Shown here one piece after another: positions 57,616 to 64,000 of a DNA stretch of 64,000 nucleotides. The position numbers and the translations under genes were made by a program. Position 1 is the stretch's first letter; the number at the start of each line of letters is the position of its first letter. The notes beneath the pieces were generated by a model. The model did no database searches, was not told the origin of the DNA, and saw only the letters and a list, made by a program, of their open reading frames with translations. The stretch spans positions 2,976,001 through 3,040,000 of the forward strand of contig CP116226.1 in assembly GCA_038182865.1 (NCBI GenBank). Reading direction: 5' to 3'. The stretch is from Microbacterium enclense. GTDB lineage: Bacteria; Actinomycetota; Actinomycetes; Actinomycetales; Microbacteriaceae.

Positions 57616-59012
57616 CCAGCACCGTGCCCAGGATTCTCATTGTCGGCGGAGGATACGCGGGTTTCTACACCGCGTGGAAGCTTGAGAAGCTGCTCGGCCG
57701 CGGCGAGGCCGAGGTCACCATCGTCGACCCGCTGCCGTACATGACCTACCAGCCGTTCCTCCCCGAGGTCGCGGCCGGCGAGATCGAGCCGCGCCACGTC
57801 GTCGTCGGCCTCCGTCGCCACCTCAAGCGCACCACCGTCATCGCCGGCAAGATCACGGGGATCAACCACGCGACCAAGACCGCGACGATCACCCCGATCG
57901 AGGGCGACGAGACGTGGCAGCACGAGTACGACCAGATCGTCGTCACCGCCGGTGCCGTCTCGCGCACCTTCCCGATCCCGGGTATCGCCGAGAACGCGAT
58001 CGGCCTCAAGACGATCGAAGAGGCCGTCGCGATCCGCGACCGTCTGACGTCGAACTTCGACAAGGCATCCGTCCTCCCGGCCGGTCCCGAGCGCGACCGT
58101 CTGCTGACCGTCGTCGTCGTCGGTGGCGGCTTCGCCGGTATCGAGGTGTTCGCAGAGTTGCGTGCCTACGCCTCGTCGCTGCTGAAGTTCTATCCCCAGC
58201 TGTCGTTCGACGACACGCACTTCCACCTCATCGAGGCCATGGGGCGCATCATGCCCGAGGTCTCGCAGAAGACGAGCGAGTGGGTGCTCGCCGACCTCGC
58301 GAAGAAGGGTGCGTTCGTGCACCTCGACACGCAGGTCAAGGGCGCCGTCGACGGCGTCATCGAGCTTTCCACCGGTGAGCAGCTGCCCAGCGACCTGATC
58401 ATCTGGACCGCCGGTGTCATGGCGAACCCCACGGTCGTGCGCGGCAGCGACCTGCCCGTCGAGGAGCGCGGCCGCATCCGCACCCGTCCCGACCTGCGCG
58501 TCGGCACCGACGAGGAGATCGTCGAGGGTGCCTGGGCCGCGGGCGACGTCTCGGCCGTCCCCGACCTGTCGGGCGGCGGCGTCGGCGGCTTCTGCGTGCC
58601 GAACGCGCAGCACGCCGTGCGCCAGGGCAAGCTCATGGCGAAGAACATCGTGGCGGTGCTGCGCGGCGAAGAGCCCAAGCAGTACAACCACAAGAACCTC
58701 GGTGCCGTCGCCGGTCTGGGCCTCTACAACGGCGCGTTCCAGTCCGGCAAGATCGCGCTGACCGGCTTCATCGCCTGGCTCGCCCACCGCGGCTACCACG
58801 GTCTGGCCATGCCCACATGGGAGCGTAAGTTCCGCGTGATCGGCGACTGGGTGCAGAACTTCGTCCACGGTCGCGAGATCGTGAACCTCGAGGCCGTGCA
58901 GACGCCTCGCGCCACCTTCGAGGAGTTCGCGGCCCGCCCGCGCCCCGCGGCTCCGCCGGCCGCCGAGGCGCCCGCGGCCGAGAAGAAGCCCGAGCCGGTC
59001 GCCGCGAAGTAA
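57612..59012 (+). CDS. ndh: Type II NADH dehydrogenase
   Basis: Ndh oxidises NADH at the inner face of the membrane and reduces menaquinone without pumping protons. The 466-aa protein has the FAD motif ILIVGGGYAGFYTAWKLEKL, the NAD motif VVVVGGGFAGIEVFAEL, DLIIWTAGVMANP, GAWAAGDVSAVPDL, and GGFCVPNAQHAVRQGKLMAKNI with the quinone-site region. The C-terminal amphipathic segment and an Ala/Pro/Glu-rich tail follow. GGAG lies upstream of the GTG start, which overlaps the protease stop. Confidence 0.95.
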   Translation: MTSTVPRILIVGGGYAGFYTAWKLEKLLGRGEAEVTIVDPLPYMTYQPFLPEVAAGEIEPRHVVVGLRRHLKRTTVIAGKITGINHATKTATITPIEGDETWQHEYDQIVVTAGAVSRTFPIPGIAENAIGLKTIEEAVAIRDRLTSNFDKASVLPAGPERDRLLTVVVVGGGFAGIEVFAELRAYASSLLKFYPQLSFDDTHFHLIEAMGRIMPEVSQKTSEWVLADLAKKGAFVHLDTQVKGAVDGVIELSTGEQLPSDLIIWTAGVMANPTVVRGSDLPVEERGRIRTRPDLRVGTDEEIVEGAWAAGDVSAVPDLSGGGVGGFCVPNAQHAVRQGKLMAKNIVAVLRGEEPKQYNHKNLGAVAGLGLYNGAFQSGKIALTGFIAWLAHRGYHGLAMPTWERKFRVIGDWVQNFVHGREIVNLEAVQTPRATFEEFAARPRPAAPPAAEAPAAEKKPEPVAAK

Positions 59013-59088
59013 CGTTCGCGCTCCGAGACCCCCGCCCCTGTCAGGGTGCGGGGGTCTCGTCGTTCCCGGAGGCCGCGGCACCCTGTAC

Positions 59089-59190
59089 CGTGCCGCGGAT
59101 TCGGGGTCCGACTCGCCGTTCAGCTTCGTCCCGTTCCGGCGTGTCGTCGCCGGACTCCGCCGGACGGCCCGCCCGAACTCCGCACGACGG
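59089..59190. repeat. Intergenic palindromic repeat, degenerate copy
   Basis: GAACTCCGCACGACGG (59175-59190) matches the right arm of the palindromes at 17484 and 43120. A weaker left arm, CCGTGCCGCGGATTCGGGG, lies at about 59089. The element separates ndh from tRNA-Leu. Confidence 0.5.
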
Positions 59191-59226
59191 TGAGCCCGCG
59201 CCGCGCCGCGATACGGTGGAGGCCGG

Positions 59227-59299
59227 GCCCCCGTAGCCCAACGGCAGAGGCAGGCGACTTAAAATCGCTTCAGTGTGGGTTCGAGTCCCACCGGGGGTA
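59227..59299 (+). tRNA. tRNA-Leu (UAA anticodon), short variable arm
   Basis: A 73-nt cloverleaf. The acceptor GCCCCCG pairs with CGGGGGT (one G-U), the anticodon stem GGCGA/TCGCT encloses CTTAAAA with anticodon TAA, the variable loop is only TCAGT, and the T-arm is GTGGG-TTCGAGT-CCCAC. Discriminator A; CCA not encoded. The anticodon reads the Leu codon UUA, yet Leu tRNAs normally have a long variable arm. Confidence 0.88.
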
Positions 59300-59364
59300 C
59301 GCCTCCGCATGCACATCCCCTGAGAGTCCGTGCCACCGGCCCGTTTCGCACCCCACCCCGCCGT

Positions 59365-59370
59365 TACACT
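59365..59370 (+). promoter_or_regulatory. Promoter of lemA-like gene
   Basis: TACACT, with a weak TTTCGC about 15 bp upstream; the predicted leader is ~28 nt. Confidence 0.5.
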
Positions 59371-59404
59371 GAAGGGCAATCTTCCGAACGGAGTGTGGGG
59401 ACTT

Positions 59405-59974
59405 ATGTGGGAGTGGCTCGTACCGGTCTTGGTGATCGTCGGCATCGTGGTGATCGCCGGCATCTATCTGTGGGCCACGTACAACTCGCTCGTCGCGCTG
59501 AACGTGCGCGTCGACGAAGCGTGGAGCGACATCACGGTCCAACTCAAGCGCCGCGCTGATCTGCTGCCCAACCTCATCGAGACGGTCAAGGGCTACGCCG
59601 CGCACGAGAAGGCCGTGTTCGAGAACGTCACGCGGGCGCGTGCCGAGACGCTATCGGCTGAGAGTCCCGCTGAAGCGGGTGTCGCCGAAGGGCACATGCA
59701 GCAAGCGCTCAAGTCGCTGTTCGCGGTCGCCGAGGCGTATCCGCAGCTGCAGGCGAGCCAGAACTTCCTGCAGCTCCAGCACTCGATCGTCGACACCGAA
59801 GACAAGATCCAGGCCTCGCGCCGGTTCTACAACGGTGGCGTGCGGGAGCTGAACACCAAGATCAAGGTCTTCCCGAACAACCTCTTCGCTCGACAGCTCG
59901 GCTTCAGCGAGCGCGAGTTCTTCGAGGTCGTCGACGGGGCCGCCATCTCGGAACCACCGCGCGTCCAGTTCTGA
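59405..59974 (+). CDS. LemA family protein
   Basis: A 189-aa membrane-anchored helical protein. One N-terminal helix (VPVLVIVGIVVIAGIYLWA) is followed by the LemA core: YNSLVALNVRVDEAWSDITVQLKRRADLLPNLIETVKGYA, RFYNGGVRELNTKIKVFPNNLFA. The family's role is unclear. The ATG begins the anchor helix; a GTG four codons earlier is possible. It ends 2 bp before the stop of the convergent interrupted gene. Confidence 0.92.
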   Translation: MWEWLVPVLVIVGIVVIAGIYLWATYNSLVALNVRVDEAWSDITVQLKRRADLLPNLIETVKGYAAHEKAVFENVTRARAETLSAESPAEAGVAEGHMQQALKSLFAVAEAYPQLQASQNFLQLQHSIVDTEDKIQASRRFYNGGVRELNTKIKVFPNNLFARQLGFSEREFFEVVDGAAISEPPRVQF

Positions 59975-59976
59975 CG

Positions 59977-61254
59977 TCACGCGCCCCCTCCGCTCGCCGG
60001 AGGGGGCGCGTCTCCGTTTGCGCGACCGTCGGGGTGCTCGTGACGTTCGGCGCTCAGTGCGCCCGCGACGGCGTCGGCGGCGTCGCCCCACCGGGCGACC
60101 GTGACGCGCTCGAGGCCTTGCCAGCGCGCCGCCGTGAGCAGCTCCGCGGCGACGCGCTCGGCGGCATCCGGGGGTGCACCCCGCTCCCACCACGCTGACT
60201 GGACCCGCAGCGCGCTGGACGCGCGGTCGGCCTTCAGGTCGAGGCGTCCCACGACGTCGTCGCCGACGATCACGGGCAGGGAGTAGTAGCCGAAGCGCCT
60301 CTGCGGCGCGGGGGTGTAGATCTCGATGCGGTAGTCGAAGTCGAACAGCCTCTCGGCGCGATCGCGGAACCACACCACGGGGTCGAACGGCGTGAGGATC
60401 GCTGCGGCGTCGACGCGCCGAGGGCGAGCGGCATCCCGGTGCAGCCAGGCCTTCGCCGGGCGCCCTGCGACCTCCCACCCCTCGACGCGGACGGGGATCA
60501 GCTCCCCGGCGTCGACGAGATCGTGGACGGCCGACATGACGGCGGGACGGTCGCGGATACGCCAGTAGTCGGCCAGGTCTGCCGCTGTCGCCACCCCGTA
60601 GGCCACCGCGGCGCGGCGGACGAGCTCGGCGATCGCCTCTGCCCGGGGCACGGTCGTCTCGAGCGCGGAGGTCGGCAGCACATCGGATGCCAGGGCGTAC
60701 CGCCGCTCGAACCCCCGTCGGCCCGCGATCGCCACGTCGCCGAACAGCCAGAGCCGTTCGAGGCCGTTCTTGACGTCGTCCCATCCCCACCACGATCCGC
60801 GCGAACCGCTGCGTGCATCGTGATCGATCTCGGCGGGTCGGAGTGGCCCCCGCCCAGCCAGCTCGTCGAGGAGCCAGCGCAGCAGCGGCTGATTGGCGTC
60901 GGCCCACGCGTCGGTTCCGTACTTGGCGCGCAGGGCGTCGCGACGGAACTGCAGCAACGGCCAGTCGTCGACCTAGACGAGGGATGCCACGTGCGCCCAG
61001 GACTCCGCCCATCTCGGTCGACGGGCGAAGGCGAGCTTGTCGAGCAGCGCGGTGTCGTACGCGCCGAGACGCGCGAACAGCGGCATGTAGTGCGAACGGG
61101 AGAAGACGTTCACGGAGTCGATCTGGAGGATGCGCATGCGGTGCAGGGCGCCTGTGATCTGGCGCGTGCCGACCGTGTCGGGACGGGGTCGGGCGAAGCC
61201 CTGGGCGGCCAGAGCGATACGGCGTGCGTCGGCGCGACGGAGCGTCGTGGTCAT
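59977..61254 (-). pseudogene. AlkX/YcaQ-type HTH_42 DNA glycosylase interrupted by one in-frame TAG
   Basis: The frame reads 425 codons from ATG 61254 to TGA, apart from a TAG at 60973-60975 after residue 93. The N-terminal part contains IALAAQGFA, GTRQITGALHRMRILQIDSVNVFSRSHYMPLFARLGAYD, in which QID matches the QxD catalytic motif of AlkX-type glycosylases. The part after TAG continues WPLLQFRRDALRAKYG, then the winged-helix modules ending AAELLTAARWQGLERVTVARWGDAAD. Family members excise alkylated or cross-linked bases. Downstream of the TAG a TTG at 60957 could reinitiate, but the product would lack the catalytic motif. A nonsense mutation is the simplest explanation. Confidence 0.85.
59980..60010 (+). 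terminator. Terminator of the lemA-like gene inside the convergent coding end
   Basis: CGCGCCCCCTCCG pairs perfectly with CGGAGGGGGCGCG around CTCGC, followed by TCTCCGTTTG. It lies within the 3' end of the convergent gene, whose C-terminal Pro/Gly-rich tail is shaped by it. Confidence 0.8.
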
Positions 61255-61261
61255 GCTTCTC

Positions 61262-61318
61262 ACCGTAGCCACCGCTTCCGACATCACAGCGATCACCCGG
61301 GAAGCGCGGCGGTAGGCT
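61262..61318. promoter_or_regulatory. Divergent leaderless promoters
   Basis: On the minus strand TACGGT (61262-61267) ends 7 nt before the glycosylase ATG. On the plus strand TAGGCT (61313-61318) ends 6 nt before the AI-2E family ATG. Neither gene has a clear Shine-Dalgarno. Confidence 0.55.
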
Positions 61319-61324
61319 GACAGG

Positions 61325-62515
61325 ATGACCGGAACCGATCCCGAGCCCCGCGGATCGTTCTTCGATGCCCTCAAGCGCCGTACTGTCTCCAGCGATCTGC
61401 AGCCCCCGGTACCCCCGGCTCTGCGCCAGGCGACGGCCTACGCGTGGCGACTGCTCGTCATCGCCGCGGCTCTCGGCGTGATCATCTGGGTCGTCATCCA
61501 GCTCAAGCTGCTGGTGATCCCGCTTCTCGTGGCCATCCTGGTGACCGCACTGGTGTGGCCCGCCTTCTCGTTCCTCCAGCGGCACGGGTGGCCGAAGTGG
61601 CTGGCGATCGTCGTCACCGTGCTCGGGACGATCGCGATCATCTCGGGCCTGGTGTGGCTCGCCGTGTGGCAGATCTCCCGCGAGTTCGGTTCGGTTCAAG
61701 ACCGCACGGTTTTGGCGGTCGAGCAGTTCCGTCAGTACCTCATCGACGGGCCCCTGCACCTCAGCGCCCAGCAGATCGACGACGGACTCACACAGGCCGG
61801 GTCGTTCCTGCAGCAGCAGGCCGAGCTGCTGTGGACGGGCGCCCTCGCGATCGGAACGACGCTCGGTCACGTCGGCACCGGCGTGCTGCTGACGCTCTTC
61901 ATCCTGTTGTGTCTGCTCGCCGACGGCGGCGGCATCTGGCGGTGGACCACCCGGCTGTTCCCCCGCGTCTCCCGCCCCGCGGTCGATGGAGCGGGCCGCG
62001 CCGGCTGGCGCACCGTCAAGAGCTACGCGCGCACCCAGCTGCTGGTGGCCACCATCGACGCGATCGGCATCGGGCTGGGAGCCTTCCTCCTCGGCGTGCC
62101 CCTCTCCATCCCTATCGGCGTCCTCGTCTTCCTCGGCGCGTTCATTCCCTTCGTCGGGGCCGTGGCCACCGGGGCACTCGCCGTCTTCATCGCCCTCGTC
62201 TACAACGGCCCGCTCATCGCCCTGTTCATGCTCATCGTCGTCCTCGGGGTGCAGCAGGTCGAGAGCCACATCCTGCAGCCGATCCTCATGGGCTCGGCAG
62301 TCAAGGTGCACCCGCTCGCCGTCGTCCTCGTCGTCGCCGGGGGAGCGATGATCGGCGGGATCGCCGGAGCGCTGTTCGCCGTCCCCCTCGCGGCTTTCGT
62401 GAACGTCGTCGCGGTGTACCTCAGCTCGAAGGCGTGGGAGCACGCGGGCCAGCCGCTGGCATCCCGAGATCTCATCTGGCAGACCGTCCCGCGCGAGCGC
62501 GGAAGGAGATCATGA
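61325..62515 (+). CDS. AI-2E family transporter
   Basis: A 396-aa membrane protein with about eight helices of the PerM/YdiK/TqsA (UPF0118) family. Visible segments: AYAWRLLVIAAALGVIIWVVIQLKLLVIPLLVAILV at the start, RAGWRTVKSYARTQLLVATIDAIGIGLGAFLLGVPL, and FIPFVGAVATGALAVFIALVYNGP. Members export small molecules or act as Na+/H+ antiporters; the substrate is not predictable. It overlaps ilvA by 4 bp, so the two are co-translated. Confidence 0.93.
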   Translation: MTGTDPEPRGSFFDALKRRTVSSDLQPPVPPALRQATAYAWRLLVIAAALGVIIWVVIQLKLLVIPLLVAILVTALVWPAFSFLQRHGWPKWLAIVVTVLGTIAIISGLVWLAVWQISREFGSVQDRTVLAVEQFRQYLIDGPLHLSAQQIDDGLTQAGSFLQQQAELLWTGALAIGTTLGHVGTGVLLTLFILLCLLADGGGIWRWTTRLFPRVSRPAVDGAGRAGWRTVKSYARTQLLVATIDAIGIGLGAFLLGVPLSIPIGVLVFLGAFIPFVGAVATGALAVFIALVYNGPLIALFMLIVVLGVQQVESHILQPILMGSAVKVHPLAVVLVVAGGAMIGGIAGALFAVPLAAFVNVVAVYLSSKAWEHAGQPLASRDLIWQTVPRERGRRS

Positions 62516-63741
62516 ACGACACTCCCACCCTGGCCGAGTTCGAAGATGCCGCGCAGGCTCTGCGCGGCATCATCACGCGGACCCCTCTCGACGAGTCCCT
62601 GCACCTCACCGAACTGCTCGGCGTTCCCGTCAACCTCAAGCTCGAGAACCTCCAGCGCACCGGTTCGTTCAAGATCCGCGGGGCGACCTACCGCCTGTCC
62701 CGGCTGACCGCCGAGGAGCGCGCCCGCGGCGTCGTCGCGGCATCCGCGGGCAACCACGCGCAGGGCGTCGCCCTGGCGGCCCAGCAGCTCGGCATCCCGG
62801 CGACGATCTTCATGCCGCTGGGCGTGCCGTTGCCCAAGCTCCTCGCCACGCGCGGCTACGGCGCCGAGGTCATCCTCGAGGGCGAGACCGTGGAGACGCC
62901 CCTCCGGCTCGCGGCCGAGTTCGCCGAGCGCACCGGCGCCGTGCTGATCCACCCCTTCGATCATCGGGACATCATCGTCGGTCAGGGCACCCTCGGTCTC
63001 GAACTCGTCGAGGACATGCCCGACCTCGACACGATCATCGTCGGCATCGGCGGGGGAGGCCTCGCCGCCGGAGTCGCCGCCGCCGTCAAGGCTCGGGCAG
63101 CGGCCGAGGGGCGGCGGGTTCGTATCATCGGCGTCCAGGCCCACAACTCCGCCGCCTACCCGTCGTCCCTCGCCGCCGGGTATCCGATGCAGGTCGAGAC
63201 GACTCCCACGATCGCCGACGGCATCGCCGTCGCGCGCCCGGGTGACCTCCCCTTCGAGCTCATCCGCGAGTACATCGACGAGGTCGTCACGGTCACCGAA
63301 GACGACATCGCCCGTGCCCTGCTCGTCCTCCTGGAGCGCGCGAAGCAGGTCGTGGAGCCGGCCGGTGCCGTCGGTGTCGCGGCCATCCTCGCCGGCAAGG
63401 TCCAGGCCACCGGCCCGACGGTCACGATCCTGTCGGGTGGCAACATCGACCCGCTGCTGCTGCAGCGTGTCGTGGCGCACGGCCTGTCGGCATCCGGTCG
63501 CTACATGTCGCTGCGCATCCCGCTTCCCGACCGCCCGGGCCAGCTCGCGCGCGTATCGGAGCTCCTCGCCCAGGTCGGCGCGAACGTCATCGAGGTGCTG
63601 CACACGCGCCACGGTCAAGGTCTGCAGATCAGCGAGGTCATCCTGCAGCTGAGCGTGGAGACCCGTGGTGCCGAGCACCGGGCTCTGGTCATCCGGACGC
63701 TCGAGGATGCCGGGTTCATCGCGACCGTCGTCCCCGACTGA
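62512..63741 (+). CDS. ilvA: Threonine ammonia-lyase
   Basis: The enzyme deaminates threonine to 2-oxobutyrate. The 409-aa protein is a PLP fold-type II enzyme with the cofactor lysine in RTGSFKIRGATYRLS, the ASAGNHAQGVA segment, the GIGGGGLAAG phosphate-binding loop, and a C-terminal ACT-like domain (residues ~330-409: MSLRIPLPDRPGQLARVSELLAQVGANVIEVLHTR). The single ACT-like domain and length match the common actinobacterial type. GGAAGGAG lies before the ATG, which overlaps the AI-2E stop. Confidence 0.95.
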   Translation: MNDTPTLAEFEDAAQALRGIITRTPLDESLHLTELLGVPVNLKLENLQRTGSFKIRGATYRLSRLTAEERARGVVAASAGNHAQGVALAAQQLGIPATIFMPLGVPLPKLLATRGYGAEVILEGETVETPLRLAAEFAERTGAVLIHPFDHRDIIVGQGTLGLELVEDMPDLDTIIVGIGGGGLAAGVAAAVKARAAAEGRRVRIIGVQAHNSAAYPSSLAAGYPMQVETTPTIADGIAVARPGDLPFELIREYIDEVVTVTEDDIARALLVLLERAKQVVEPAGAVGVAAILAGKVQATGPTVTILSGGNIDPLLLQRVVAHGLSASGRYMSLRIPLPDRPGQLARVSELLAQVGANVIEVLHTRHGQGLQISEVILQLSVETRGAEHRALVIRTLEDAGFIATVVPD

Positions 63742-63760
63742 CGCGTATCGGCGACGGACA

Positions 63761-63779
63761 CGCGTCCGCGACGGACGCG
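63761..63779 (+). terminator. Small hairpin after ilvA
   Basis: CGCGTCCG-CGA-CGGACGCG, perfect 8-bp arms, no T-run. Confidence 0.4.
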
Positions 63780-63882
63780 CATCCCCAGGGCACGCCTCCG
63801 CCACGGCTCGCGCGCCCCGATCGAACGCGTCCGATCCGCACGAGGCGCCGGACGCCGCGACGAGCCTCAGCGCCGGAAACGC

Positions 63883-63918
63883 CGCGAGCCGCTCACCCCG
63901 CGCGGGGGAGCGGCTCGC
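63883..63918. terminator. Bidirectional terminator between ilvA and greA
   Basis: CGCGAGCCGCTC pairs perfectly with GAGCGGCTCGCG around a GC-rich self-complementary core, CCCCGCGCGGGG. It lies between convergent genes. Confidence 0.75.
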
Positions 63919-63931
63919 GAAACGGGCGGGC

Positions 63932-64000
63932 TTACTGGCCCGAGTACGTCTCGACCTTGACGATCTCGACCGAGATCTCCTTGCCGTTGGGTGCCGTGTA
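63932..64000 (-). CDS. greA: Transcription elongation factor GreA, 3' end only
   Basis: The last 22 residues of a minus-strand gene are visible, YTAPNGKEISVEIVKVETYS then GQ and TAA. The segment APNGKEISVEIV matches the end of the GreA/GreB C-terminal FKBP-like domain. GreA helps RNA polymerase cleave backtracked RNA. The start lies outside the window. Confidence 0.8.
   Translation of the reverse strand, partial: YTAPNGKEISVEIVKVETYSGQ

Noticed and set aside
59227..59299. tRNA as an amber suppressor explaining the in-frame TAGs
   Set aside because: Its anticodon UAA pairs with UUA, not UAG; no CUA-anticodon tRNA was seen in the window.

Overview
The window is one continuous stretch of high-GC chromosome from an actinobacterium, most probably Microbacterium or a close Microbacteriaceae relative. 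This is inferred from the base composition, the GTG/ATG starts with 4-bp ATGA or GTGA gene overlaps, the many apparently leaderless promoters, a very frequent GGATGCC/GGCATCC heptamer, and the gene order. I see no rRNA, CRISPR array, prophage or transposase. Two tRNA genes are present.

The backbone is the conserved actinobacterial housekeeping series tatD - rsmA - ispE - ABC-F - tRNA-Gln - glmU - prs - rplY - pth - mfd, then ppc, mazG, hisS, eno, divIC-like, DUF501, ndh, tRNA-Leu, ilvA and greA. Accessory blocks lie between these genes. (1) 0.8-6 kb: a sugar porter with a 38-aa charged peptide, a metallophosphoesterase and a Stealth sugar-phosphotransferase. (2) 8.2-11.8 kb: an OpuC-like osmoprotectant ABC operon led by a DUF427 gene. 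(3) 17.9-20.8 kb: a flavin-based membrane electron-transfer operon (FMN-binding lipoprotein, ApbE, NqrB/RnfD-like membrane domain fused to a ferredoxin-reductase domain). (4) 22-29.4 kb: gluconate use (FadR-type regulator, gntP, gntK, gnd), running into vanZ and an OmpR-type two-component system. (5) 29.4-34.7 kb: an uncharacterised hydroxyacid/keto-acid catabolic regulon with an IclR regulator and two matching palindromic operators. (6) 48.2-52.7 kb: an MmyB-type regulator with a divergent drug exporter, an SGNH hydrolase and a CtaG-like protein.

Within the blocks, most genes look co-transcribed. The gluconate genes form a complete route from uptake to ribulose-5-phosphate. The IclR block pairs two dehydrogenases with a transporter and an FAH-family enzyme. 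One of its operators coincides with the -35 box of the transporter operon.

The most unusual signals are these. Two otherwise intact genes (36494-37018 and 59977-61254) are each interrupted by a single in-frame TAG, while no intact gene in the window ends in TAG. About sixteen genes have a -10-like hexamer 6-7 nt before the start codon, implying leaderless mRNAs. One CtaG-like gene appears to have ACG where the start codon should be. glmU starts 1 nt after tRNA-Gln. A Leu(UAA) tRNA lacks the long variable arm. A family of intergenic palindromes shares a GGAGTT/AACTCC core. A VOC-family gene is reduced to its fused N- and C-terminal ends.
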